Below are positions 1 through 8,488 of a DNA stretch of 22,091 nt, piece after piece. The DNA lies in contig CAZNYS010000058.1 of assembly GCA_964577305.1 (NCBI GenBank), positions 1 through 22,091 on the forward strand, given 5' to 3'. Position numbers and translations under genes: made by a program. Under the pieces are notes generated by a model that did not search any database, was not told the origin of the DNA, and saw only the letters and a list, made by a program, of their open reading frames with translations. Source of the stretch: UBA9300 sp964577305. GTDB lineage: Bacteria; Bacteroidota; Bacteroidia; Bacteroidales; VadinHA17. Each line of letters begins with the position of its first letter. Position 1 is the first letter of the stretch.

Positions 1-17
1 ATAAAATATAATAACAT

Positions 18-1217
18 ATGAATAAGATCGATCGCAGAAAATTTTTACGAACAGGAGTAGCCGGTGCTGCATCCCTCGTGGCTGCCACGGGTGGCACTTT
101 TGCCATGTTACCTTCAAGTAAGAACCAGTCAGATATTATTTATCGGACACTCGGAAAAACGGGTATCAAAGTTCCGGTGGTTAGTATGGGAGTAATGAGG
201 GCTGATAATCCAAGCCTGGTAAGGGCTTGCCTGGATAATGGGATTACTCATTTTGACACTGCCAATGGTTACCAGGGTGGCAGAAATGAAAGAATGCTCG
301 GAGATGTATTCAGGGATTATGACCGCAGCTCATTCACTGTGGCTACCAAAGTGGGGGCTGCAGGTGTGGAGAGACGTACAGGCCTGCCAACAGATGAGAC
401 TACCGCTGAAGATTTTATGCAGAAATTTGAAGAAAGCATGACCAGGCTTCAAATGGATTATGTTGATATACTCTACTTGCATGGAGTTTCATCTGTTGAA
501 ATGGCAAATCATAAAGAGATAACAAGTGTCTTAAAAAACCTTAAAAGAGAGGGCAGGGTAAGGTTTATTGGCATATCCACTCATAGCAATGAGCCTGAGA
601 TAATAGATGCAATGGTTGATGCAGGATTCTGGGATGTGGTTCTTACACGATATAATTTCAGCCTGAGCTACCTCGATAAGCTTGAGGCATCTATAAAGAG
701 GGCTGCTGAGTCGGGGATGGGAGTGGTAGCAATGAAAACCCTGGCAGGAGGATTTCTTGACCGGGAAAGAACAAAGCCTGTAAATGCAAAGGCTGCACTT
801 AAGTGGGCATTGCAGAACGAGAATGTACATACTGCAATACCTGGAATGACATCATTCGATATGCTTGAAGAAGATCTTAAAGTGATGGTTGATATAAGGA
901 TGACCGATGCTGAGAAAAAGGATATCATGATTACTGCTAGTGAGCAAGGACTATTTTGCACAACATGCAATAACTGTCTTGAAAAATGCAGCAAATCTTT
1001 ACCCGTACCTGATCTTATGAGGGCTTATATGTATGCTTACGGCTATGCAAATATGGAACTGGCACATAGCCTGCTGTCTGAACTTGGAACGGGACCTGAT
1101 CCGTGTGTAGATTGCAGTGACTGTGCCATTGATAATTGCACTAAACGATTTGATATAAGATCAAAAATTACTGATATTAGCCGTCTGGTAAACGTACCAA
1201 GTGATTTTATTATATAA
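18..1217 (+). CDS. Tat-exported aldo/keto reductase with C-terminal Fe-S type cysteine clusters
   Basis: 399 aa. The N-terminus has a twin-arginine leader (DRRKFLRTG at residues 5-13, then a small hydrophobic stretch to about residue 30), so the protein is probably exported folded to the periplasm. An aldo/keto reductase barrel follows; the usual catalytic tetrad can be placed at D80, Y85, K111 and H155 (FDTANGY, TKVG, YLHG). After the barrel come two cysteine sets, C314/C317/C320/C324 (CX2CX2CX3C) and C363/C366/C369/C374 (CX2CX2CX4C), the arrangement of AKR proteins annotated with a 4Fe-4S ferredoxin-like tail. An NAD(P)-dependent or Fe-S-linked oxidoreductase is likely; the substrate is unknown. 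It heads a run with the next two genes (14-nt gap). The window begins only 17 bases upstream, so its promoter is not visible and further upstream operon members are possible. Confidence 0.9.
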   Translation: MNKIDRRKFLRTGVAGAASLVAATGGTFAMLPSSKNQSDIIYRTLGKTGIKVPVVSMGVMRADNPSLVRACLDNGITHFDTANGYQGGRNERMLGDVFRDYDRSSFTVATKVGAAGVERRTGLPTDETTAEDFMQKFEESMTRLQMDYVDILYLHGVSSVEMANHKEITSVLKNLKREGRVRFIGISTHSNEPEIIDAMVDAGFWDVVLTRYNFSLSYLDKLEASIKRAAESGMGVVAMKTLAGGFLDRERTKPVNAKAALKWALQNENVHTAIPGMTSFDMLEEDLKVMVDIRMTDAEKKDIMITASEQGLFCTTCNNCLEKCSKSLPVPDLMRAYMYAYGYANMELAHSLLSELGTGPDPCVDCSDCAIDNCTKRFDIRSKITDISRLVNVPSDFII

Positions 1218-1231
1218 TCTTAATTTGAAAT

Positions 1232-2101
1232 ATGGCAAAGCGTAATGTATGGAGGGGGATATTCTTCCTCCTGGTTTTATCATTTATTCCGTGGTCAGTA
1301 TTTTACGGCCAGGGGTTTGATTTTCCCGAACTTAACAAGTTTGATACTGATCAAAGTTATCCAGTATATACACCTGATAATTTATGGGATTATATTAACG
1401 GCGCAGCTGACAGCTATAATGCACTGGGATTCCGCGATCTCCATATTGCAGAATATCACAGGGGTAAAAGGCATAACATTAAACTGGAAATTTACCATCA
1501 CGTCAGTAAAAACCTTGCGTTCGGTATCTATACCATGGAAAGAGCACCCTCGTATGAATTTTTTAAGCTGGGGGTACAGGCATACCGGGAGAAGGGATTG
1601 GTGCACTTTCTGAAAGGTGAATATTATGTAAAGGTCACAACCCATTCAGACTCAAAAAAGACGCTTGCTGCTCTTGAGGAGCTGGCAATCAAAGCTGAAG
1701 CTATGCTTAATGGAACTGTTGATTTTCCTGATGCGCTGGCAATGTTCCCCAACAGGGGTAAACAGGAAAATTCAGAGATGTACATAGCAGAAAATGTGCT
1801 TGGACATGAATTCCTTAATGATGCTTTCAGAGCCTCTTATAATATTGATGATAACCGTTTTACCATATACCTGTTTACGGAAAATACTGACGGGGAAAAT
1901 CAGCATATGCTCGATCAGTACATGTCAAAGTACGGTCTCTCTCCAGGTGAAAAGCCCGGTAGTAAATTTTATTTTGAAGATGGATATAACGGATTTATTT
2001 ACCTGGCCTGGGAAAAGAGCCTGGTAATACTTATTTCAGGATTGAAAGAAAACAACACAGAGCTGGCCAACGAGTATTTCAATAATATAATAAACGGGTA
2101 A
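1232..2101 (+). CDS. secreted DUF6599-like protein
   Basis: 289 aa. A Sec signal peptide is evident (MAKRNVW, hydrophobic residues 10-25, probable cleavage near FYG/QG at about 26). The mature part opens with a YPVYTPDNLWDYINGAAD stretch that I associate with the DUF6599 family, followed by mixed alpha/beta sequence without membrane segments. No catalytic motif is recognised and the function is unknown. It lies 14 nt after the Tat-exported reductase, and its TAA stop overlaps the ATG of the transporter gene by one base (TAATG), so translation of the two is probably coupled. The context suggests a periplasmic partner of either the reductase or the transporter; this is inference. The DUF assignment is from memory of the family sequence. 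Confidence 0.8.
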   Translation: MAKRNVWRGIFFLLVLSFIPWSVFYGQGFDFPELNKFDTDQSYPVYTPDNLWDYINGAADSYNALGFRDLHIAEYHRGKRHNIKLEIYHHVSKNLAFGIYTMERAPSYEFFKLGVQAYREKGLVHFLKGEYYVKVTTHSDSKKTLAALEELAIKAEAMLNGTVDFPDALAMFPNRGKQENSEMYIAENVLGHEFLNDAFRASYNIDDNRFTIYLFTENTDGENQHMLDQYMSKYGLSPGEKPGSKFYFEDGYNGFIYLAWEKSLVILISGLKENNTELANEYFNNIING

Positions 2102-3591
2102 TGAGTAAGATACTTGATAAATCCACCGGCCAGAGGTTCACAAGCAGGTGGGGCCTTATCTTAAGTGCAATGGGGGTGGCTGTGGGAACAGGAAATATTT
2201 GGCGCTTCCCACGTATCGCTGCACAGAGTGCCGGAGAAAGTGGGGCAGGCGCTTTCTTAATCGCCTGGTTGATTTTTCTTTTCCTGTGGAGTATCCCTCT
2301 AATAATTGCGGAATACGCATCGGGCCGTAAATACAGGTCGGGTGTTGTGGGTGTTTTCCTGAAAGGAATGGGAAAAAAGTTTGCATGGATTGGTTCATTC
2401 GTTGCAATAGTGCCGCTGGTCATAACTTTCTTTTATACAGTGGTGGTGGGCTGGTGTATATACTATTTCGTATATATGCTGTTTAACCCGCTGCCCGAGA
2501 ATTTTGAATCGTCCATGACCATCTGGGAGTCGTACCAGGGCAGTGTATGGCCTATTTTAACACATATGATAGCTGTGGGCCTTGGTGCACTGGCTATATG
2601 GAAGGGAATAAGATCAATTGAAAGGGTCAATAAAATTCTTATCCCTTCACTTCTTGTTATAGTGCTTATAAGTGTAATAAGAGCTGTGACATTGCCAGGT
2701 GCCGGTGAAGGCCTTGCTTACCTCTTCAGGCCACAGTGGGATCAGCTGGGTGATCCGCGCGTATGGCTGGATGCATTAACCCAGAATGCATGGGATACAG
2801 GGGCAGGTTGGGGACTGTTTCTAACCTATGCAGCCTACATGAAAAAAGAACATGGAGCAGTGGGGAATGCCTTCCTCACCGGTATAGGGAATAATACTGT
2901 CTCAATTTTATCCGGGATAATGATCTTCGGTACCGTTTTCGCTGTCCTTAAGCATGAAATGGGTATGAGCAGTCCTGAGGTACTGGATATAATGAAAACC
3001 AGCGGCCCGGCTTCAACGGGCCTGACATTCATATGGATGCCCCAGCTGTTTGGCAAAATGTTCGGTGGAGGTATACTGTCAGTACTTTTCTTCCTTGGCT
3101 TGACCTTCGCGGGCTTTTCATCACTTATAGCACAGCTTGAATTACCTACCAGGGTGCTGATCGATACCGGCTTAAAACGTAACAGGTCAATTGCTGTTAT
3201 CGTTATACTCGTATTCCTCTTTGGAATACCATCCGCACGTAACCTGGATTTCCTTAGCAACCAGGATTTTGTGTGGGGTGTGGCATTAATGATCTCGGGA
3301 GCATTGATTGCTTTCCTGATTATTAAACAGGGTACACAACAGGTCAGACTTGAGATTAATGATACGGCTACTGACCGTAAAATAGGTAAATGGTGGGTGT
3401 ACGTTATTAACTATTTTATACCTATTGCAGCTGCTGTACTTCTTATCTGGTGGCTTTCACAGTCATTTATTCCGGGTGAGTGGTATAATCCTTTTAAGGC
3501 ATTTTCTTTCATGTCATGCATCTTCCAGTGGAGTATTGTATTGCTTGTACTCTTAATTTTCAATAAAAGGATAGCAAAGCTTTTCTTTTAA
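2101..3591 (+). CDS. sodium-dependent transporter, neurotransmitter:sodium symporter (SNF/NSS) family
   Basis: 496 aa polytopic inner-membrane protein with roughly 11-12 hydrophobic segments. The family signature in TM1 is clear: AVGTGNIWRFP at residues 27-37, containing the unwound Na+/substrate-binding region of LeuT-fold transporters. The TM8 region carries TFAGFSS (335-341), whose paired serines S340/S341 match the position of the Na2-site residues of LeuT. Length is normal for a bacterial member. Expected role: Na+-driven uptake of an amino acid or related small amine; the substrate cannot be read from sequence. The start codon overlaps the stop of the preceding gene by 1 nt, which makes it the third member of the operon. 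A hairpin with a T run lies about 170 nt downstream. Confidence 0.93.
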   Translation: MSKILDKSTGQRFTSRWGLILSAMGVAVGTGNIWRFPRIAAQSAGESGAGAFLIAWLIFLFLWSIPLIIAEYASGRKYRSGVVGVFLKGMGKKFAWIGSFVAIVPLVITFFYTVVVGWCIYYFVYMLFNPLPENFESSMTIWESYQGSVWPILTHMIAVGLGALAIWKGIRSIERVNKILIPSLLVIVLISVIRAVTLPGAGEGLAYLFRPQWDQLGDPRVWLDALTQNAWDTGAGWGLFLTYAAYMKKEHGAVGNAFLTGIGNNTVSILSGIMIFGTVFAVLKHEMGMSSPEVLDIMKTSGPASTGLTFIWMPQLFGKMFGGGILSVLFFLGLTFAGFSSLIAQLELPTRVLIDTGLKRNRSIAVIVILVFLFGIPSARNLDFLSNQDFVWGVALMISGALIAFLIIKQGTQQVRLEINDTATDRKIGKWWVYVINYFIPIAAAVLLIWWLSQSFIPGEWYNPFKAFSFMSCIFQWSIVLLVLLIFNKRIAKLFF

Positions 3592-3645
3592 TAAGTAACA
3601 TCAGGTCAGGAATATAGTATTTATTATTGCCGGCTGTTAAAGATT

Positions 3646-3663
3646 TTGTTAATTAATTAACAA
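3646..3663. repeat. perfect 18-bp AT-rich palindrome
   Basis: TTGTTAATT followed directly by its reverse complement AATTAACAA, with no spacer. It lies 55 nt after the transporter stop codon. It could be an operator, a remnant of a repeat, or chance in AT-rich DNA. Confidence 0.6.
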
Positions 3664-3717
3664 TTTTGTGGCTTTTATAATGCAGCAAATCTGTATGCAG
3701 GGAGTCTCTTATATGTA

Positions 3718-3757
3718 AAAGAAAATGTTCATGTCAGGTTCTGGTGTTATCATGAAC
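3718..3757 (-). terminator. possible weak terminator for the leftward M28-GH123 transcript
   Basis: GTTCATG (3727-3733) and CATGAAC (3751-3757) form a 7-bp stem with a 17-nt loop. Read on the minus strand the stem is followed by a T-rich tract (complement of the A-rich 3718-3725). The stem is short and not GC-rich, so this is tentative. Confidence 0.3.
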
Positions 3758-3759
3758 AG

Positions 3760-3797
3760 GGGTGTGTCCCGCTTCGGCGGGGCCACCCTACTTTTTT
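3760..3797 (+). terminator. probable rho-independent terminator of the reductase-DUF6599-transporter operon
   Basis: Nested stem: GGGTG (3760-3764) with CACCC (3784-3788), and CCCGC (3768-3772) with GCGGG (3777-3781), capped by a TTCG tetraloop in the stabilising C(UUCG)G context. T6 follows at 3792-3797. It is 169 nt after the transporter stop, which is far for a terminator, and the CCCGCTTCGGCGGG core resembles dispersed intergenic repeats of this phylum, so a repeat that also terminates is possible. Confidence 0.5.
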
Positions 3798-3819
3798 AGT
3801 TATGAACCAAGCAGTGAGA

Positions 3820-3837
3820 ATCCCGAGTACTCGGGAT
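3820..3837. repeat. perfect 18-bp palindrome
   Basis: ATCCCGAGT followed directly by ACTCGGGAT. It lies 117 nt beyond the stop of the leftward GH123-like gene and just past the T run of the rightward terminator. It is embedded in sequence with further AGCTC/GAGCT complementarity (about 3845-3872). Confidence 0.6.
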
Positions 3838-3953
3838 GAATGCTGCGAGCTCGACGAAGCCCGAAGAGCTGAGTCAATTATGAGAGATAAGCTATGGTTG
3901 ATTAGTTATGAGTTTATCAACCTGAGTGTGGCTAAGGATATTCTTACCCTTCT

Positions 3954-6900
3954 TTATTCTCTTTCCTCTATTATTAAGATTACACCTTTACCAGGTTCAA
4001 CCGGTATTCTTTCCCAGGGACTGTAAATCTTCTCTTCCTGGAAAGCTCTGATATATGGTGCCCTGTATACCACTTCGTTCCTGTTCATTCCTATCTTGTT
4101 CCAGTCGGTATTCAGCCACAGGTCTTTATGCTCATCATACCAGTTAGCTATGGCTACCATTATTCTGTCTTCTTTTTTGTACACTGATGCCGGTGCGTGC
4201 CTGTAACCTGTAGTAACCGGGCATTCTTCTGACCAGTATCCTATAAATTCAGAATTACTGATGTCGAATGTGTCGAACAGATCCCAGATATTCCTGGGAT
4301 CACCCGACCATGGAGCCCGTGAGGTCATACCGTAAACCAGTCCTTTATACTGGTTACCGCCATCCTGTAACATTTCTCCCATCAGGCCGAAGGGCAATCC
4401 CGACATCTCCACAAGCCAGAAATCGGGTGGCAGCGACGGATCAAAATATTCACCAAACCATAACCTGTCTATATAAGGGAAGTGTTCCATGTACAGGTTA
4501 GCACTGTTTGTGTAGCCGTCGCGTACATTATACTGGTTCGCAGAATGCAGATCTATCAGTGCACTATCCCTGTTTTTATCGAGTACTTTCCGTAGCCGCT
4601 TCATGGTAGTACGGTCAAAGGCAATATCATCAAGGTACAAACCGTCAATACCCATATTAATGCTGAGCCAGTTTATTCCTTCAATGTAATAATTATGCCA
4701 GCGCGACATACCAGAATTGATTATTGCTGCATCTTTATATTGTGGTACAAACCAGGCTGCAATATAATCATCAACGAGGTGTTCCTGAAGCCAATTGAAG
4801 CCACCACCGGGTCCGGGACTGAATATTTCATGCCCCAGGCTCCTTATGGCAAATAATTCAGGTGCCATGTTCGACAGTTCCCTTATGGTATTGTATATTT
4901 TTACCCTCATACCCCTGGAATGGGCTTCGTCGATATAATTCTTCATCTTTTCCTGTTCCAGGAAAGGATAATTGATCCATGGATTGATTTCTGTTGCGTG
5001 GTGGACATTCACAACATTTGCTCCATAATCCTGTATGCTGTCTAAATCCTCATAACGGTGATAGAACCTGGTATTCCACTGCCGGTTGGTCTCGATGAGC
5101 TTAAAGGGTGTGAAAAGGAGGTTTATGGTAAGGATCAGTTCGTCTCCTTTCTTCATGCTCCTGCTGCCACTGTAGCAATTAATGCTGGCAGCAAATTCAT
5201 TGGAGCTTATGTTTATACCTCCTTTACCGTTATTATACCAACCTTCAGGCATTATAAGAGGTTTTTCCCTGTAGAAGTTGGTATTCAGAGGTCTTTCATA
5301 ATTATCATCACGAAGTGTAAACTGGAGGCCCCCGTTCACATTGCCTATCCATGCACCTTCCTGGTGCTTCATACGATCCCATTTCCAGCTGATATAGTAT
5401 GGTCTTTGTCCTCCGCGAAGCCCCAGCCCCATGAAATAGGTAGCGAATTTCTTCCTTATCTGCATTGCCAGTCTTATATCCGACAGATCGATGTCCTGAA
5501 TAGCCTGTATATTTATCCTTATTGAGGAGAAACCATCAAACTCGAGCGATCCTTCAGCCTGCATTTCGATAGCCGAACTTTTGCATAACGTTTTCCAGGT
5601 ATATTTACCGGGGCCTGTTTTTTCAAATACGGGCTCTTCATTTACAAAGTATATTTGTGACCCGTTTGACCTGTATATGTCCAGTTTCATTGGCGCAGCC
5701 AGGACATTTTCAGGTTCGGCTTCCAGGGCCGTATTGGAAGGATTGTAATATGTCAGATATCTTGATGGGAGTCCGCAGGAGCCTATGTCGATTTGCCTGC
5801 CAAGGATTTTAAGAGACTTCTGTTCTTTTTCAATAGCAATAAAGGGTTCAGTAATTTCATCATCAAAGGCAATATCTGAGTTTAACCATCTGAGCCTTGT
5901 CATAAGGTATGGGTTATCATCACCATGGTTATTTATTAACTCGTTCAAGATCCTGATTTTTATTCTCAGGGTTTCAGGTTCATGTCCCAGCGGATTAATT
6001 ACCATCTTACCTCTTATCTTCCTTGCATCTGATTCTTCAGGTATCATAAACCCGAACCACAGTGGTTGAACTTTACCTTCAGCAACACTGACTTTTTTAC
6101 TAAACGACATGCCATCCCAATTGATGCCACCGGTATTAAATGAAGATATGCTGTCATGGTGAACAACAATATTTCCTCCATCTGCCGTAAGATCAGAGAA
6201 GCTTATCTCTAAGCTCTCAATACTGTCCTTAATGCAGTAAAGACCGACCTGGAACGTAAAATATTCACCCTTCTTTGCTTCTCCCTCTATAATATCTGAA
6301 GGTCCTTTCTCTATCCATCTCAGGGGCAGGTAGTCATACATTCGTATTGAATGACTGTGGTCTTCAGGGAACAGAAGGTATGTTTTGCCGGAATATTTCT
6401 CAAGCATACTCCTTAACTCTTTCCCGGTGGCAATGATTTCCATTGGATAGAATGAATTAAATACATCTCTTGACTGGATAGCTGATACATGGGCTCCAGG
6501 CAGTGAAGCTACAGATAATGAGTCTCTTAGATTATGTAATTCAATCCAGGCGTTATCAGCGGTTTGGACTGGTGGTGGGTAGTTGACCGTAGGATAATTA
6601 CTGCGACCTTTCATTTTACCTGGGAGGTAATACAGGAAATATTTACCTGCACCGTTTACTGGTTGAAAAACAAAGCGGCCACATTCATTATCTGATGACA
6701 GGCAGAAAATATTATCCACCACCTTTTCAGTTTTATCACATGTAAGGATCACGGCTTTATTCCATGGCTCCTTATCCCTTCTTCTCCACGGAACCTTTAC
6801 AAATACTGCATCAGCAGCTACCTTATTATCTATTACTACCCTGTGATACCCAAGTGAATCTTCTTTCCATTCCCCGGTCGTATATTCGATTTCTTTTTTC

Positions 6901-6983
6901 TTAGAGGTGCATCCGGCAATTAATAATGCTATTGCGCAAACTGTCAACAGTCTTTTAGAATAGATATTATAACTGGAATACAT
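3954..6983 (-). CDS. GH123-like (DUF6067-type) glycoside hydrolase domain lipoprotein
   Basis: 1009 aa. The leader ends in a good lipobox (LIAGC, C25), so this is a lipid-anchored envelope protein. Residues about 40-350 look like beta-sandwich sequence, about 380-630 a second beta-rich region, and about 640-900 an (alpha/beta) barrel-like region with NVVNVHHATEINPWINYP, GIDGLYLDDIAFD (D785/D786), DLHSAN (811-816) and WFGEYFD (842-848), motifs of the type I associate with DUF6067/GH123-related proteins. A short beta domain ends the protein. The acidic residues D785, D786 and E845 are candidates for catalysis by position only. A glycan or amino-sugar substrate is plausible but unproven. The start lies 14 nt after the M28 peptidase stop, so the two are probably cotranscribed from upstream of 8479. 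Confidence 0.8.
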   Translation of the reverse strand: MYSSYNIYSKRLLTVCAIALLIAGCTSKKKEIEYTTGEWKEDSLGYHRVVIDNKVAADAVFVKVPWRRRDKEPWNKAVILTCDKTEKVVDNIFCLSSDNECGRFVFQPVNGAGKYFLYYLPGKMKGRSNYPTVNYPPPVQTADNAWIELHNLRDSLSVASLPGAHVSAIQSRDVFNSFYPMEIIATGKELRSMLEKYSGKTYLLFPEDHSHSIRMYDYLPLRWIEKGPSDIIEGEAKKGEYFTFQVGLYCIKDSIESLEISFSDLTADGGNIVVHHDSISSFNTGGINWDGMSFSKKVSVAEGKVQPLWFGFMIPEESDARKIRGKMVINPLGHEPETLRIKIRILNELINNHGDDNPYLMTRLRWLNSDIAFDDEITEPFIAIEKEQKSLKILGRQIDIGSCGLPSRYLTYYNPSNTALEAEPENVLAAPMKLDIYRSNGSQIYFVNEEPVFEKTGPGKYTWKTLCKSSAIEMQAEGSLEFDGFSSIRINIQAIQDIDLSDIRLAMQIRKKFATYFMGLGLRGGQRPYYISWKWDRMKHQEGAWIGNVNGGLQFTLRDDNYERPLNTNFYREKPLIMPEGWYNNGKGGINISSNEFAASINCYSGSRSMKKGDELILTINLLFTPFKLIETNRQWNTRFYHRYEDLDSIQDYGANVVNVHHATEINPWINYPFLEQEKMKNYIDEAHSRGMRVKIYNTIRELSNMAPELFAIRSLGHEIFSPGPGGGFNWLQEHLVDDYIAAWFVPQYKDAAIINSGMSRWHNYYIEGINWLSINMGIDGLYLDDIAFDRTTMKRLRKVLDKNRDSALIDLHSANQYNVRDGYTNSANLYMEHFPYIDRLWFGEYFDPSLPPDFWLVEMSGLPFGLMGEMLQDGGNQYKGLVYGMTSRAPWSGDPRNIWDLFDTFDISNSEFIGYWSEECPVTTGYRHAPASVYKKEDRIMVAIANWYDEHKDLWLNTDWNKIGMNRNEVVYRAPYIRAFQEEKIYSPWERIPVEPGKGVILIIEERE

Positions 6984-6997
6984 GTTTCTATGTATCG

Positions 6998-8479
6998 TTA
7001 CCTGATGTTATTATCAGAATTAGCCAGTTCAATAACCGAGAGAAGCATAAGCTGTGCCATGTCTTCCATAATTTCGGGTTTTATAGTCTCAATATTATCC
7101 CATGGGATATGGTAGTATGATCTTGATCCGAAAGTTGAAAAACTCAGTGAGGGAACTCCTGCCCGGAGGAATATGGCTGCATCAAGCCGCGGACGGCCCA
7201 GATTTGAGAATGAGTTAGGCCTTATTATACGGTGTATATATCTATCATTAGCCTCTTCAAATGGGCTGCACAGCAAGGGGAAATCATTACCGGCTGTAAT
7301 GTTTATCTTATCTCCGACACCTACACCATCCATATTGAGCAGGACTGTTTTGTCAAGTGGCATTACGGGATTTTCTATATATTTCCGAGATCCAAGCAGT
7401 GCCTGCTCTTCTGCCCCGAAGGCAATGAAAAGAACTGTTCTTTTCAGTTTAATATCATAATCATTCAGGGCTTTTGCTACAGCCATCATAACAGCATCTG
7501 CAGAAGCATTATCATTTGCACCTGGAATAATTTCATAACATTTTCCCAGGTGATCAAGGTGAGCCCCTATTATTATAGTCTCATTGCTTAGTTCCGGGTC
7601 TGTACCTTTTTTTTTGCCGATAATATTTGCTCCTCTACCATCAGGGTAGTGGGTGGTACTCATCTTAATGGTAACCTTTTTACCAGTTTCAAAGGATGCA
7701 GGTTTGAGATTCTTGTTGATAAGGTCTACCGTTTCAGAATGATTTTTGCCCGTTCCGCTGAACACATCCCTTACAACCGAGTCTCCGACGTGAACATAAA
7801 TGAAATTTTCATCATAGGCATTATTCGGATTACCAATAGGACCGTAATTATATATCATACCTGCAGCACCATGCTTTACTGCATTCTGCAATTTGTACTG
7901 GTGGAAGGAATATTCGCGCCATGGGTTAAATTTTTCAGGTCCTTCAGAAGGGGAAACAGGGGCCTCTCTTTCAATGAGTATTATTTTGCCCTCTACATCA
8001 ATACCTTTATAATCATCATAATTGAGCTCAGGGGCAGTAATACCGTAACCGGCGTATACTACTTCAGTACTCACTGTACCGTTACCCGAGGTTGAACCTG
8101 GCATGTACTCAGTAATATATTTATAATGCTTCTGTATTGACCCGTTCTTTCCTGCTGGCAATTCAATTGAAAGGCCACAGTAAGGGTGAATAACTGTATA
8201 CGGGATATTGAAATACTGAAACCATGTATTGTTATCACCTGCCGGTTCCAGTCCACAATCCTCAAAGAATGATGACAGCCATTCAGCACATTCCATATAT
8301 TCATCCGTTCCTGTAAGACGTCCTTCAAAACGGTGGTCGCATAGAATACTTACATACTCCAGCAGATCATGGCTGGAAATGGAATGCATGGCTGAAATTA
8401 CCCTGGCGTCCTGTGTATCCTGGGAAAATGAGGCGAGAAAAAGGAAAAATGCTAATAAAAAAGCAGATAGGAATTTCAT
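6998..8479 (-). CDS. secreted M28-family metallo-aminopeptidase with PA insert
   Basis: 493 aa. It has a Sec signal peptide (MKFLSAFLLAFFLFLASFS, cleavage near residue 19-20). Residues about 130-270 carry a protease-associated (PA) type insert (VYAGYGITAPELNYDDYKG, KIILIERE, GAAGMIYN). The zinc peptidase domain follows, with the M28 ligand set readable as H307 (AHLDH), bridging D323 (GANDNAS), catalytic E357 and metal E358 (GAEE), D384 (NMDG) and H457 (YYHIPWD). All key residues are present, so it should be an active di-zinc peptidase acting on peptides outside the cytoplasm. It is first of a two-gene leftward operon with the GH123-like lipoprotein. An inverted repeat and a -7-like box sit just upstream of its start codon. 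Confidence 0.92.
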   Translation of the reverse strand: MKFLSAFLLAFFLFLASFSQDTQDARVISAMHSISSHDLLEYVSILCDHRFEGRLTGTDEYMECAEWLSSFFEDCGLEPAGDNNTWFQYFNIPYTVIHPYCGLSIELPAGKNGSIQKHYKYITEYMPGSTSGNGTVSTEVVYAGYGITAPELNYDDYKGIDVEGKIILIEREAPVSPSEGPEKFNPWREYSFHQYKLQNAVKHGAAGMIYNYGPIGNPNNAYDENFIYVHVGDSVVRDVFSGTGKNHSETVDLINKNLKPASFETGKKVTIKMSTTHYPDGRGANIIGKKKGTDPELSNETIIIGAHLDHLGKCYEIIPGANDNASADAVMMAVAKALNDYDIKLKRTVLFIAFGAEEQALLGSRKYIENPVMPLDKTVLLNMDGVGVGDKINITAGNDFPLLCSPFEEANDRYIHRIIRPNSFSNLGRPRLDAAIFLRAGVPSLSFSTFGSRSYYHIPWDNIETIKPEIMEDMAQLMLLSVIELANSDNNIR

Positions 8480-8488
8480 ATGATCGGT

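Larger units (their letters stand above)
3592..3953. other. gene-free gap between convergent genes
   Basis: A 362-nt stretch between the 3' ends of the NSS transporter (+) and the GH123-like gene (-). No convincing coding sequence is present. It holds a perfect palindrome at 3646-3663, a weak inverted repeat at 3727-3757, a C(TTCG)G-capped hairpin plus T run at 3760-3797, a second perfect palindrome at 3820-3837, and two exact copies of TTAGTTATGA (3796-3805 and 3902-3911). Parts of it look like the degenerate intergenic repeats common in this phylum. Confidence 0.7.

Noticed and set aside
3802..4026. 74-codon open frame on + at the right end of the gap
   Set aside because: Its last part overlaps the 3' end of the GH123-like gene on the other strand, it runs through a palindrome and repeat words, and the protein resembles nothing known.
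5058..5525. 155-codon open frame on + inside the GH123-like gene
   Set aside because: Antisense to a clearly conserved protein domain, without signal, motif or promoter; a frame shadow.
7649..8095. 148-codon open frame on + inside the M28 gene
   Set aside because: Antisense to the PA-type insert of the peptidase, with skewed composition; a frame shadow.
3954..8479. Polysaccharide utilisation locus
   Set aside because: No SusC/SusD-type pair, no hybrid two-component or sigma/anti-sigma regulator, and only one glycosidase-like gene are present.
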